From Strongylocentrotus droebachiensis (taxonomy: Eukaryota; Echinodermata; Echinoidea; Camarodonta; Strongylocentrotidae): a stretch of DNA of 64,000 bases. Position 1 is the first letter of the stretch; every line of letters starts with the position of its first letter. The notes below the pieces were generated by a model, which had not been told where the DNA came from, made no database searches, and saw nothing but the letters and a program-made list of their open reading frames with translations. Position numbers and translations under genes: made by a program. Shown one piece after another: positions 46,026-55,369 of the stretch. The DNA lies in contig JAVYIG010002384.1 in the NCBI GenBank assembly GCA_035222895.1, positions 65,001 through 129,000 on the forward strand, written 5' to 3'.

Positions 46026-48907
46026 TATTGACGTGTCTCTTGGTAGACCAGTTTACTAATGTATTCCAATTCATACATGAAAGTTCCCCTCAACACGGGT
46101 CACCAGTTATTTCGTGTCCCGATGGATTGAATTCACTGTGCATATATCAATTATTGCTAAGGCGGGAAAAAAAACTTCCTTTTTGTTTTAGTTTTATCAA
46201 GAGAGTCTTTTGTTCAAAAGGTATGCATAAAATAAGTAAAACGGTTTATTCAAGGGTTGAGGGTTCGAATCTCAACCAGCTGACATCAATCCACATTTGC
46301 CAATCCCATCCAGGTGTAACAAGCATTTGATGCAAGAATGAACTTTTTCCTTGATATTTTGTTTCCGATTCCTAGAGCTTTCTACTAGCACTGTAACGAT
46401 AACTCTAACGGGCGAGAGTCTAAACGGAGATATTCTTGTGTTCACTGAGGATCTGAAGAACCAGGCGTCTCCTCGCTTCAAGAAGCTTGAAACGTTGTAC
46501 TGTGGAGTGGTAAGTTTGAAACAATGATTAAACATTGATAGTGAAACAACAACGACGACGACGACGACGACAAAAACAATGATAATAACACAAGTAATGA
46601 TTATAACTCTACTTCTACTACTACTACTACTACTAATAATAATAATAATAGCTAGTTCTTATATAGCACTTTTCAAGACCAAAGGCCCTCTCAAAGCGCT
46701 ATACAGATATATATATTATTACCCTGGTCATCGGATTCAGGCTTACCCGCACACAATGCATGCACATTATCCACTCCCTGGGGAGCATTCCAGCCAGGCG
46801 TCATTTTTAAAAGCGCACACTTGCTAATCACTACTACTACTATTACAACGACTAATACTGCTTCTTATACCACTACTTTTACTACTATTTTACAACTACT
46901 ACTACTGATACTACTATTATTGATAATAACAACGATAACGATAATGATAATAATGAAAGTAAATACAAATAATAAAAATCAACATCATTGTCATCATCAC
47001 CATTATCCGTTGTTGTAAAACACATATACTGTCCGTATTGATAAATATGATTGAGAAGCTCGCTCAACGTACGCAGCAGGGTTGGCCGGGATGCATGGTA
47101 CATTCCCTGCAGTGGACAAGCGAAAGCACAGGCGCACAGTTTTCTCAACGACAAATGATTTGACGGTCACCGACAATACTACTTCTACTACTACTAAACA
47201 GACAGGCGTAAATAGTCCATTTTGACTGAACGCCCAAAATACAAACAACAACAACACATGAACCTAATATTTTGAATATCATTTATCAGCAGGGAATCCA
47301 ACGTATAATGATCAAAACGTTTTGGTCACCTACAAAGGCCAAATTGTATAAGTCAAACCATGTTATGTTTATGAAAATGTATATATGATGAAAAAAAGAA
47401 AAAAGATGCAGAAACCAATAAATCATATCAATTCAAATCAAAATTCAAATAAATGTTTTTTTCCTTCCTAATAGATAGGGAGATATCTTAGGCGGGAGTT
47501 AGGATCGGACCTTCGAGGTATGGACTGTGAAGCCACGTCTTTCAGCCCTGGCAGCATTATCGCTGAGTTGGAGATTGAGATTCATGCCTACACTCAGGAT
47601 GATGCTGATTCTCTGGCTGAGGATGCGGGAGACCTGTCAATCGGCGACACTCTCGTCCTCTCATCCGAAGGGGATATCTTGACAGTGTCCTCACTTCAAG
47701 GATCAGGATCAGGTAATAGAAATGTGTGCATGTGTGTATGTGTGTGTGTCTATCAGGATTGTGCAGCCTCTGATCCTCTCATCCGAAGGGGATACCTTGA
47801 CAGTGTCCTCACTTCAAGGATCAGGATCAGGTAATAGACTGTCCAGGGAGCGGTTTGATTGAAGCCCCACTGCATTACTTATAGCTACTTCCGCTCTGTA
47901 TATAGCAAACAATGCCTAATCGATGCCTGTTGGTCCCCCATGATCTTCTTTTTCTTATGTTAATTGAGAGTTGATGAGATGAGATAACCACCTGTTAGTG
48001 ACCTTGCAGGGAGGTCTAATCCCCCTGGCCAAACTGGTACAGACCGGCTTATTAAGAGGCGTCGCTGTGGAGTAGGAGCCCCAAATCCCTCTATTCATTA
48101 CAAATTTTTAGTTGTGTTTTATTAATATATTTTGCTTATTTTTTTCTTTTCAGATAAATAGTTTAGGGAATTTTCTTCACCAGTTTAAAAATCGCTAAAT
48201 ATGTGATACCTTTTTCGTCTTATTTTTGCTTTGCTATGCTTTGTGTTGTTTTTTGTTTATTTGCTGTTCATTTGTTTTTTTAATGTTGCCTGCCGGGAAA
48301 CACTTTTATCCCTTTAAAGGCAAATTTGAGGAGACGGGTAGAGGGACTAACGTATGAACAAGTTGCAGCTAACTTCACCCCCTTCCACTATGACCCCCCC
48401 CCCCCTCCGCCATTCGAATTGGTCTCGTGACATTACTAAGTGTGATCTTAAGAATCCATTAGGAGTCACTTCCTAATATGAAGGAAGTCACCATAAATTA
48501 AATGATCGAATTACTCTCTTCTGGAGACGATCTACACAATTCTAAAGTTGAATTCCACTCCAAAATAAAAAGATTCCTACTATGGCATCTCATATGTGAC
48601 GAGGCTTTACAACCTATACGACTCATAATACGATTTTAAAAGACCCGATTCCAAGATATCAAACATGACTCCAAACATGTACATAAATTTGCACATAGAG
48701 ACCACTGATACCTCATTTGAATGCATCTTCTGAACTGTTCTGTTTCCTATACTTTCCCTGTCAGCCGGCCAAGGGGGTGGTGGTGGCTTGGCTAAGGGAG
48801 CCATCATAGGCATTGCTGTCGCTGCGGCCGTCGTGGTCTTGGTGGTCGCCGTCATCATCATGGCCGTCGTCGTGCACTCCAAGGGAAAGGGCACAAGGGA
48901 TACGTGA
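37067..48907 (+). CDS. Gene B: type I membrane protein with two 8-cysteine modules and a SEA domain (seven coding exons)
   Basis: Coding exons are 37067-37883, 42024-42263, 42921-43616, 45476-45712, 46376-46509, 47475-47712 and 48765-48907 (2505 nt, 834 residues). Introns are GT-AG with phases 1, 1, 1, 1, 0, 1. Residues 1-18 are a signal peptide (MRSFTFLAISILVAMASG). Module 1 (about 28-352) and module 2 (353-663) each carry eight cysteines in the same order; in module 1 the first six are at 62, 87, 106, 184, 219 and 262. Four TEYPGY-type repeats sit at 124-147. Residues about 665-780 are a SEA domain with FSPGSIIAELEI (Gly734-Ser735). A Gly run at 791-795 precedes the membrane helix (799-824) and a short basic tail (HSKGKGTRDT). 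Start: A at -3, directly opens the signal peptide. The function of the module is unknown. The protein is probably an exposed surface glycoprotein. The TGA overlaps a donor-like GTGAGT, so further 3' exons cannot be excluded. Confidence 0.82.
38466..41760 (-). mobile_element. 5'-truncated LINE (CR1/L2/Jockey-like) in gene B intron 1, antisense
   Basis: On the reverse strand it contains the end of an endonuclease domain, a complete RT and the C-terminal region, then about 0.6 kb of 3' UTR ending in a TTGAAC-type tail (38466-38494). The 5' limit, about 41760, is where the reading frame meets a stop, and the usual start of the endonuclease is missing. I found no clear target-site duplication. The open frame suggests a recent insertion. 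Confidence 0.85.
39081..41675 (-). CDS. LINE ORF2: partial endonuclease and reverse transcriptase, 864 codons
   Basis: The protein copies the element's RNA into DNA at a nicked target. From the N-terminus: VYRPP, GDYNLNLL and SDHFP (apurinic-like endonuclease, C-terminal half only), then RT motifs KVVPIFKKGD, NYRPISLL, YSKAFDTVDH, GVPQGSLLGPLLF, FADDSS (39897-39914) and KFLGLYID, then a C-terminal part with HNYATRGASAF and GPRFWNTL. About 26 codons upstream of the first Met are in frame (including GIYVCIICHEL) before a TGA, so the Met at 41675 is not the native start; the front of the endonuclease is lost. The RT core is uninterrupted, which is unusual compared with the other LINE relics here. 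It is a mobile-element gene, not a host gene. Confidence 0.9.
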   Translation of the reverse strand: MNDVLETIFVDVFIPGKRNVVLGVVYRPPQSNLNLFIDEVHNILSNPLLNNKTIFLMGDYNLNLLTCDGNSCIDDFLNLLVSFSLMPLITKPTRVSENSSTLIDNIFTNLQPFPDAGIIISDLSDHFPIYAKMPLSKPSFITRQNKHARRSNPENIAKLKEALIATDWSDVLLDQNVDSCFENFFRKFILLYDENIPICKRDSGNHRKIPRMPWITRSLLKSINKKNKLYYKYKTTKSEQSRLNYTRYRNTLTTTLRVSKKNYYSTQFQATLNDIKGTWKVIKNIFKSNSKTSSIRSLQIDGELVDDTKSIVEKFNNYFCSIGPNLSEGIPNCDKSFHDFLKEPNQQSLFLMPTNEVEVLSIIHFLKIGKSPGCDTISNSLVKNLAIEIVQPLVHIFNLSLTNGIVPREMKVAKVVPIFKKGDPKLLTNYRPISLLTTFSKILEKLIYVRTVKFLNSSKIFSNFQFGFREKHTTTHAILHFINKVSYAMDNHMHTLGIFLDYSKAFDTVDHKILLCKLSHYGVRGAALDWFRSYLADRQQFVSINGFDSELQNVSCGVPQGSLLGPLLFILYINDFQYSSDVLSFILFADDSSIFFSHKDAQVLVQTVNSELRNITSWIHANKLSLNLTKTNYMIYSNSLKMLPGDIMFNGVLIDRVTSTKFLGLYIDEQLKWKTHVNNLCKILSRNTGVIRRLKSTLPKSILLILYSTLILPYINYGVLAWGKSLITQLDKIFLAQKRVIRTICNADFRAHTNPLFYHHRILKVEDIYYMQLGSLMYDLNSGVLPLALAKIFKRNNQIHNYATRGASAFHLPHARTKFTLNTLVCTGPRFWNTLDSSISHSVSISVFKRKLKLYLLNNYLVVS
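42024..42263 (+). CDS. Gene B exon 2: module 1 part Y
   Basis: 240 nt, phase 1 at both ends, acceptor TTTTGCAG and donor GTAAGT. It encodes GDNNAARRTF to MENAVT with two cysteines (in RCTSS and AVCTA). Confidence 0.87.
42921..43616 (+). CDS. Gene B exon 3: module 2 part X
   Basis: 696 nt, phase 1 at both ends, acceptor TAATCTCAG and donor GTGACG. It encodes EIDLPDPVPVHFIYG, GGIWQQDRLIDSLAFVC, then AFDATEFCQD, ITKDLYNIDI, SISDIISEFGAKL and ASQVVGYDSRRALC. It has the six part-X cysteines but no signal peptide, as expected for an internal duplicated module. Confidence 0.87.
43625..44349. mobile_element. piggyBac-like MITE with TTAA target duplication in gene B intron 3
   Basis: The left end is TTAACCCTAATAACGCCGGG (43625-43644) and the right end CCCGGCCTTTTTAGGGTTAA (44330-44349). 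With TTAA as target duplication, the termini are CCCTAA...GCCGGG, as in piggyBac-type elements. Near both ends lie poly-C tracts followed or preceded by GGGGG and ATGCCCC (43656-43669 and 44292-44306). There is no transposase. Confidence 0.7.
44388..44673 (+). repeat. Dispersed repeat, copy 2 (partner at 25472-25765)
   Basis: Same order of blocks as the partner with scattered differences, including GATCGCCTGTCTGATTATCA. It lies in gene B intron 3; the remaining intron DNA to 45215 shows nothing recognisable. Confidence 0.8.
45216..45395 (-). mobile_element. SINE fragment with L2/CR1-like tail, reverse strand
   Basis: On the + strand: AAT repeat, then TATATAGCGCTTAATACAAA, TAAGCGCTTTACAAATATAT, TATTACCCCGGTCATTGGAT and CCGCACACAATG, ending in a duplicated ACCGGGTACCCATTTAACA. 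It ends about 80 bp before exon 4. Confidence 0.7.
45476..45712 (+). CDS. Gene B exon 4: module 2 part Y
   Basis: 237 nt, phase 1 at both ends, acceptor CTATACAG and donor GTGAGT. It encodes GDDNRERQTFARN to IKTDFT with two cysteines (in DRCSV and GVCEA). Confidence 0.87.
45755..45960 (+). mobile_element. tRNA-derived SINE in gene B intron 4
   Basis: TTGGCTCAGTCAGTAGAGCG fits a pol III A box, and GTGGGTTCGAACCCCGG a B box 29 bp later. The anticodon arm does not fold properly and the acceptor stem is missing, so it is a SINE head rather than a tRNA gene. Unrelated body sequence follows to about 45960. Confidence 0.65.
45993..46024. repeat. ATT microsatellite
   Basis: About ten ATT units in gene B intron 4. 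Confidence 0.9.
46376..46509 (+). CDS. Gene B exon 5: first half of the SEA domain
   Basis: 134 nt, acceptor GATTCCTAG and donor GTAAGT, phase 1 in and phase 0 out. It encodes LSTSTVTITLTGESLNG and, further on, SPRFKKLETLYCGV. The neighbouring AG two bases later would open a frame with an early stop, which fixes the acceptor. Confidence 0.87.
46545..46965 (-). repeat. Microsatellites surrounding a reverse-strand SINE fragment
   Basis: A CGA run (46549-46571) and a CTA/AAT run (46605-46650) precede SINE sequence (46650-46835: TTATATAGCACTTTTC, CAAAGCGCTATACAGATATA, GGGGAGCATTCCAGCCAGGC). A CTA/TAC-rich run follows (46829-46960). All lie in gene B intron 5. Confidence 0.7.
47475..47712 (+). 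CDS. Gene B exon 6: second half of the SEA domain
   Basis: 238 nt, acceptor CCTAATAG, donor GTAATA. It encodes RRELGSDLRGMDC, FSPGSIIAELEIEIH and a Ser/Gly-rich end. Gly734-Ser735 is the candidate self-cleavage site. The last 57 bases and the donor are duplicated downstream. Confidence 0.86.
47774..47838 (+). repeat. Partial duplicate of the exon 6 end including its splice donor
   Basis: It matches 47656-47720 with one substitution, 118 bp downstream, and keeps the GTAATA donor (GT at 47831). TGTGTCTATCAG ending at 47756 could serve as an acceptor. The exon so formed (47757-47830, 74 nt) is not a multiple of three and meets TGA after five codons in the required phase. Confidence 0.85.
47853..48050 (+). 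repeat. Dispersed repeat, copy 2 (partner at 27655-27845)
   Basis: It contains GATTGAAGCCCCACTGC, TGCCTGTTGGTCCCCCATGA and CCACCTGTTAGTGACCTTGC. It lies in gene B intron 6; 48051-48764 holds a C-run near 48395 and otherwise nothing recognisable. Confidence 0.8.
48765..48907 (+). CDS. Gene B exon 7: transmembrane helix and short tail
   Basis: Acceptor CCCTGTCAG, phase 1. It encodes a Gly-rich linker, GAIIGIAVAAAVVVLVV and AVIIMAVVV, then HSKGKGTRDT and TGA (48905-48907). GAIIGIAV matches gene A exon 5. GTGAGT at 48904-48909 overlaps the stop and fits a donor consensus; if used, the tail would be longer. Confidence 0.8.
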
Positions 48908-48965
48908 GTATTAAATACCAATACATTGCAAGGTAAAGGGTTCGAGTCCCTGTGCTTGTTAGATG

Positions 48966-49189
48966 TAATACACCCTTTCACGGTTACAAGAGTGCGCATG
49001 CGCCGACATGGGCGCCATGTTAAATTACGAGAAAATAAGTTGTTTACTCGTAATTCAAAGTGGCGCCCATGTCAATTTGATGTAAGCGAATGACGCAACA
49101 ATACATAATTATGTGCATCTGAAAACAGTGATGGCGCAATATTTACTCGTAAATTAAAATGGCGGCCTTAACCGTGAAAGGGTTTATTA
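48966..49189. mobile_element. MITE with 21 bp ends after gene B
   Basis: 48966-48986 and 49169-49189 are inverted repeats with one mismatch (core CCCTTTCACGGTTA). Inside are GCGCATGCGCC, ATGGGCGCCAT and GTGGCGCCCATGTC, shared in character with the element at 11850-12367. TAATA at both outer ends may include a TA target duplication. It may overlap the 3' UTR of gene B. 49190-49350 shows nothing else. Confidence 0.75.
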
Positions 49190-49352
49190 GGTGCAGCTAT
49201 GCAGGGTTCTAAACCCCGTAACAAAAAGCTTAGCACTTGATCGGATGATTGAGTTTTTTGCGATTGATGGCACATAGGAAACAATGTAATTAATCGCGAA
49301 AATTAATCGTACGATCATTTGCTATGTGTGTGTTACTGGACTAAGATCCTTA

Positions 49353-50872
49353 TTAGGTGGTCTGTTGTCAACAGACCACCTATTGATTTCGTCAGAATTT
49401 TCTTTCTTTATTATTTATTAGGTGGTCTGTTATCAACAGACCACCTATTGATTTCGTCAGAATTTTCTTTCTTTATTTATTATTATTTATTTATTTTTAT
49501 TTATTTCTCCACTTTTTTGTGTATCCGATTTCTCAATATCCATCCACCCAATTTCTCTCAATTTTGACACAGTCATAGGTCATCATTATGAGACGTGACA
49601 GGAACATTTTCAAGGTCATCAAATTATCGTGACGTCATCCAGGCGCCATTTTGTGAAATCACATTATCCATCATATCTTCATGACGCGTCATCAAAGGTC
49701 ATTCATATTAATATAACATATACTTCAGGTCAAGGGTCAACAGGTCATGTCATCAAAGGTCACATAAAGGTCATGACGCGCGCGTATGTGCGCGTCAAAA
49801 TTTAAAATTGCTCAAAATCACTTAACTGTTAAACGAGAGTACGAATCAGGTCATTTTAAGCATTTCAAAATTTTCCGTCCGTTTGTGTCCCCGCGCGCGG
49901 TGTGCGCGCTCACAGCGCGCGGAAAGGGTCAAATTCAAAATGTTTACATGATTTGGATTCCTCTAAACGTAATTGACAATTTACATTAATTTCAGTCACT
50001 CTTCATATTTCATAAGGCCGTGAGCGTGCGTCAAAGTTCAAAATCCGCGCGTGCTGCTATGGGTAATATAATGCAAATTTGATCAAAAACATGCCATTTT
50101 AAAAATCGAAATAGCTCTTCAGATAGTCCATCGACCCCCAATTTTTATATCATGGTTGGAGAAAGCATGTGTTGGAGATATGATTTCATACCACCTTGAC
50201 TCGTACAAAGTGAAACAAAGTCATCATATTTGCATCTAAACTCAAACAAATGTATTTTGTTGATGACGTCATTTTTGTCTTTGTTTAATTGAGATTATCT
50301 CACTTATCGGTGATCGATTTTCTCCCACATTTTGATATGTTGTAGCTGAGATAATTCTCTATCAGAATTATGCCATTTATTTTTCATTTAGATGACGTCA
50401 TCATAGTTAAATATTCGATTAAAGGCGACAATGCATAATTTGTTATATTTGCGTGTTATGTCTATGGGAGGTCACTTTTTTCAAAACATGAATCTGCATG
50501 ACAATGTGTTTTGACCAGTATCTCAGTTATTATACAACAGTTTTCTCCCAAATTTTAGTATGTTGTAGCTGAGACTATTTGCTATCTAAATATTTCCTTT
50601 TTTTTCAACCAGATGTCAGGATCATGCTCATGCTCATCATCATCATCATCATCATCAATATCATCATCATCATCATCATCAATGTCACCATCATCAACAT
50701 CATCATCATCATGATCATTATCATCATCATCATCACCTTTACTATCATGATCATCATCATGTTTATCATAATCATCATTGTTTACATGTCTATATAACTT
50801 CTCCCATTCTCAAATCTACCATAAGACTTAGACAGACCACCTTAATCGTCTTCGTGACGATTTAAATTCTAG
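49353..50872 (+). mobile_element. Array unit 1
   Basis: 1520 bp. The 27 bp palindrome occurs twice at the start (49355-49381 and 49420-49446) with a 65 bp period. The ATC tract is at about 50633-50790. The end is ATTTAAATTCTAG with a hairpin imperfect at one base. Confidence 0.75.
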
Positions 50873-52309
50873 TTAGGTGGTCTGTCAACGACAGACTACC
50901 TATTGATTTCGTCAGAATTTTCTTTATTATTATTATTATTATTATTTATTTTTATTTCTTCCCGTTTTTTGTTCCTAGGATAACTCACGTTCGGTTTCGT
51001 CAATTTCATTCAATTTTGTGACAGACATAGGTCATTGTCATGAGAAGTGACAGGAACATTTTCAAGGTCATCAGGCCATCGTGACGTCATCCAGGCGCCA
51101 TTTTGTGAAATCACGTTATCCATCATATCTTCATGATGCATCAGCAAAGGTCATTCATATTCATATCACATATATTTCAGGTCAAAGGTCAACAGGTCAT
51201 GTCATCAAAGGTCACATAAAGGTCATGACGCGCTCGTACGTGCGCGTCAAAATTTTAAAAAGCTCAAAATCACTTAACTACTAAAGGAGAGTACGAATCA
51301 GGTCATTTTAAGCATTTCAAAATTTTCCGTCCGTACATGTCCCCGCGCGCGGTGCGCGCGCTCATGACGCGCAGAAAAAGTCAAATTCAAAATGTTTACA
51401 TGATTTGGATTCCTCTCAACGTAATTGACAATTTACATTAATTTCAGTCACTCTTCATATTTAATAAGGCCGTGAGTGTGCGTCAAAGTTCAAAATCCGC
51501 GCGTACTGCTATGGGCAATATAATGCAAATTTGATCAAAAACATGCCATTTTAAAAATCGAAATAGCTCTTCAGATAGTCCATTGACCCCCAATTTTTAT
51601 ATCATGGTTGGAGAAAGCATGAGTTGGAGATATGATTTCATACCACCCTGACTCGTACAAAGTGAAATAAAGTCATCATATTGGCATCTAAACTCAAACA
51701 AATGTATTTTCTTGATGACGTCATTTTTGTCTTTGTTTATTTGAGATTATCTCACTTATCGGTGATCGATCTTCTCCCAGATTTTGATATGTTGTAGCTG
51801 AGATAATTTTCTATCAGAAATATGTCATTTATTTTTCATTTAGATGACGTCATCATAGTTAAATATTTGATTAAAGGCGACAATGCATAATTTGTCATTT
51901 TTGCGTGTTATGTCTATGGGAGGTCACTCTTTTCTAAACATGAATCTGCATGACAATGTGTTTTGACCAGTATCTCGGTTGTTATTCAACAGTTTTCTCC
52001 CAAATTTTAGTATGTTGTCGCTGAGACTATATGTTATTTAAATCACCCCTCATTTTTTTCGATAAGATGTCAGAATCACGCGCATGATCATGATCATCAT
52101 CATTATCATAATGATGATAATCATCCTCATCAACATCATCATGATCATGATCATCATAATCATTACTATAAAGATCATCAGCATCATAATCATCATTGTG
52201 TACATGTCTATATAACTTCTCCCTTTTTCAATATAGTAAATATTATAATCTATTATAAGACTTGAAGACAGACCACCTTATTCGTCTTCGTGACGAATTA
52301 AATTTCTAG
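50873..52309 (+). mobile_element. Array unit 2
   Basis: 1437 bp. The starting palindrome (50875-50901) is altered to TCTGTCAACGACAGACTACC. An ATT run follows at 50930-50953. The 3' part has CAGAATCACGCGCATGATC instead of the CAGGATCATGCTCATG of unit 1, like units 5 and 9. Confidence 0.75.
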
Positions 52310-53590
52310 TTATTATTAGGTGGTCTGTTATCAACAGACCACCTATTGATTTCGTCAGAATTTTCTTTATTAGGTGGTCTGTTATCAACAGACCACCTAT
52401 TGATTTCGTCAGAATTTTCTTTATTTATTTTTATTTCTTCCCGTTTTTTGTGCCCCGGATAACTCAAGTTTGGTTTAGTTAATTTCATTAAATTTCGGCA
52501 CAATTATAGGTCATTGTAATGAGACGTGACAGGAACATTTTCAAGGTCATTAGGTTATCGTGACGTCATCCAGGCGCCATTTTGTGAAATCACGTTATCC
52601 ATCATATCTTCATGATGCATCAGCAAAGGTTATTCATATTCATATCACATATACTTTAGGTCAAGGGTCAACAGATCATGTCATCAAAGGTCACATAAAG
52701 GTCATGACGCGCGCGTACGTGTGCGTCAAAATTTTAAAAAGTTCAAAATCACTTAACTACTAAAGGAGAGTACGAATCAGGTCATTTTAAGCATTTCAAA
52801 ATTTTCCGTCCGTACATGTCCCCGCGCGCGTTGCGCGCGCTCATGACGCGCGGAAAAGGTCAAATTCAAAATGTTTACATGATTTGGATTCCTCTTAACG
52901 TAATTGACAATTTACATTAATTTCAGTCACTCTTCATATTTAATAAGGCCTTGAGCGTGCGTCAAAGTTCAAAATCCGCGCGTACTGCTATGGGCGATAT
53001 AATGCAAATTTGATAAAAAACATGCCATTTTAAAAATCGAAATAGCTCTTCAGATAGTCCATTGACCCCCAATTTTTATATCATGGTTGGAGAAAGCATG
53101 AGTTGGAGATATGATTTCATACCACCCTGACTCGTACAAAGTGAAATAAAGTCATCATATTGGCATCTAAACTCAAACAAATGTATTTTGTTAATGACGT
53201 CATTTTTGTCTTTGTTTATTTGAGATTATCTCACTTGTCGGTCATCGATCTTCTCCCAGATTTTGATATGTTGTAGCTGAGATAATTCTCTATCAGAAAT
53301 ATGCCATTTATTTTTCATTTAGATGACGTCATCATACTGAAATATTCGATAAAAGGCGACAATGCATAATTTGTCATATTTGCGTGTTATATCTATGGGA
53401 GGTCACTTTTTTCAAAACATGAATCTGCATGACAATGTGTTTTGACCAGTGTCTCGGTTGTTATTCAAAACAGTTTTCAACCAAATTTTAGTATGTTGTA
53501 GCTGAGACTATATGCTAAATATTTCCTCATTTTTTTCAATCAGATGTCAGGATCATGCTCATACTCATCATCGTCATCATCATCATCAAT

Positions 53591-53624
<34 letters not shown>

Positions 53625-53968
53625 ATGTCACCATCATCATCATCATCATCATGGTCTGAAGATGATGATCATCAACATCACCATGATCATGATCATTATC
53701 ATCATCATCATCATCATGGTCTGAAGATGATGATCATCAACATCACCATGATCATGATCATTATCATCATCATCATTAACATTATCGTTTTTATCATCAT
53801 ATAACACTTTCATTATCATGATCATCATCACCTTTACTATCATGATCATCATCATGTTCATCATGATCATCATTGTTTACATGTCTATATAACTTCTCCC
53901 ATTCTCAAATCTATCATAAGACTTAGACAGACCACCTTATTCGTCTTCGTGACGAATTAAATTTCTAG
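52310..53968 (+). mobile_element. Array unit 3
   Basis: 1659 bp, the longest. The palindrome is doubled (52318-52344 and 52372-52398, 54 bp period). The ATC region is expanded and has an internal duplication around TGGTCTGAAGATGATGATCA (53653 and 53718). Confidence 0.75.
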
Positions 53969-55369
53969 TTAGGTGGTCTGTTATCAACAGACCACCTATT
54001 GATTTCGTCAGAATTTTCTTTATTTATTTTTATTTCTTCCCGTTTTTTGTGCCCCGGATAACTCAAGTTTGGTTTAGTTAATTTCATTAAATTTCGGCAC
54101 AATTATAGGTCATTGTAATGAGACGTGACAGGAACATTTTCAAGGTCATTAGGTTATCGTGACGTCATCCAGGCGCCATTTTGTGAAATCACGTTATCCA
54201 TCATATCTTCATGATGCATCAGCAAAGGTTATTCATGTTCATATCACATATGCTTTAGGTCAAGGGTCAACAGGTCATGTCATCAAAGGTCACATAAAGG
54301 TCATGACGCGCGCGTACGTGTGCGTCAAAATTTTAAAAAGCTCAAAATCACTTAACTACTTAAGGAGAGTACGAATCAGGCCATTTTAAGCATTTCAAAA
54401 TTTTCCGTCCGTACATGTCCCCGCGCGCGTTGCGCGCGCTCATGACGCGCGGAAAAGGTCAAATTCAAAATGTTTACATGATTTGGATTCCTCTTAACGT
54501 AATTGACAATTTACATTAATTTCAGTCACTCTTCATATTTAATAAGGCCGTGAGCGTGCGTCAAAGTTCAAAATCCGCGCGTACTGCTATGGGCGATATA
54601 ATGCAAATTTGATCAAAAACGTGCCATTTTAAAAATCGAAATAGCTCTTCAGATAGTCCATTGACCCCCAATTTTTATATCATGGTTGGAGAAAGCATGA
54701 GTTGGAGAAATGATTTCATACCACCCTGACTCGTACAAAGTGAAATAAAGTCATCATATTGGCATCTAAACTCAAACAAATGTATTTTGTTGATGACGTC
54801 ATTTTTGTCTTTGTTTATTTGAGATTATCTCACTTATCGGTGATCGATCTTCTCCCAGATTTTGATATATTGCAGCTGAGATAATTCTCTATCAGAAATA
54901 TGCCATTTATTTTTCATTTGGATGACGTCATCATAGTTAAATATTCGATTAAAGGCGACAATGAATAATTTGTCATTTTTGCGTGTTATGTCTATGGGAG
55001 GTCACTTTTTTCAAAACATGAATCTGCATGACAAGGTTTTTTGACCAGTATCTCGGTTGTTATTCAACAGTTTTCTCCCAAATTTTAGTATGTTGTAGCT
55101 GAGACTATTTGCTATCTAAATATTTCCTTATTTTTCCAATCAGATGTCAGGATCATGCTTATGCTCATCATCATCATTAACATTATCGTTTTTATCATCA
55201 TATAACATTATCATTATCATCATCATCATCACCTTTACTATCATGATCATCATCATGGTCATCATGATCATCATTGTTTACATGTCTATATAACTTCTCC
55301 CATTCTCAATTCTATCATGAGACTTAGACAGACCACCTTATTCGTCTTCGTGACGAATTAAATTTCTAG
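53969..55369 (+). mobile_element. Array unit 4
   Basis: 1401 bp with one intact palindrome (53971-53997). The first several hundred bases are nearly identical to unit 3, which suggests a recent common origin of the two. Confidence 0.75.

Noticed and set aside
51081..51284. A 67-codon frame starting MTSSRRHFVK that recurs in many array units
   Set aside because: It begins at GTG, not ATG. It recurs only because the units are repeats, and the TGACGTCATCC core is a DNA motif. There is no sign of selection on codons.
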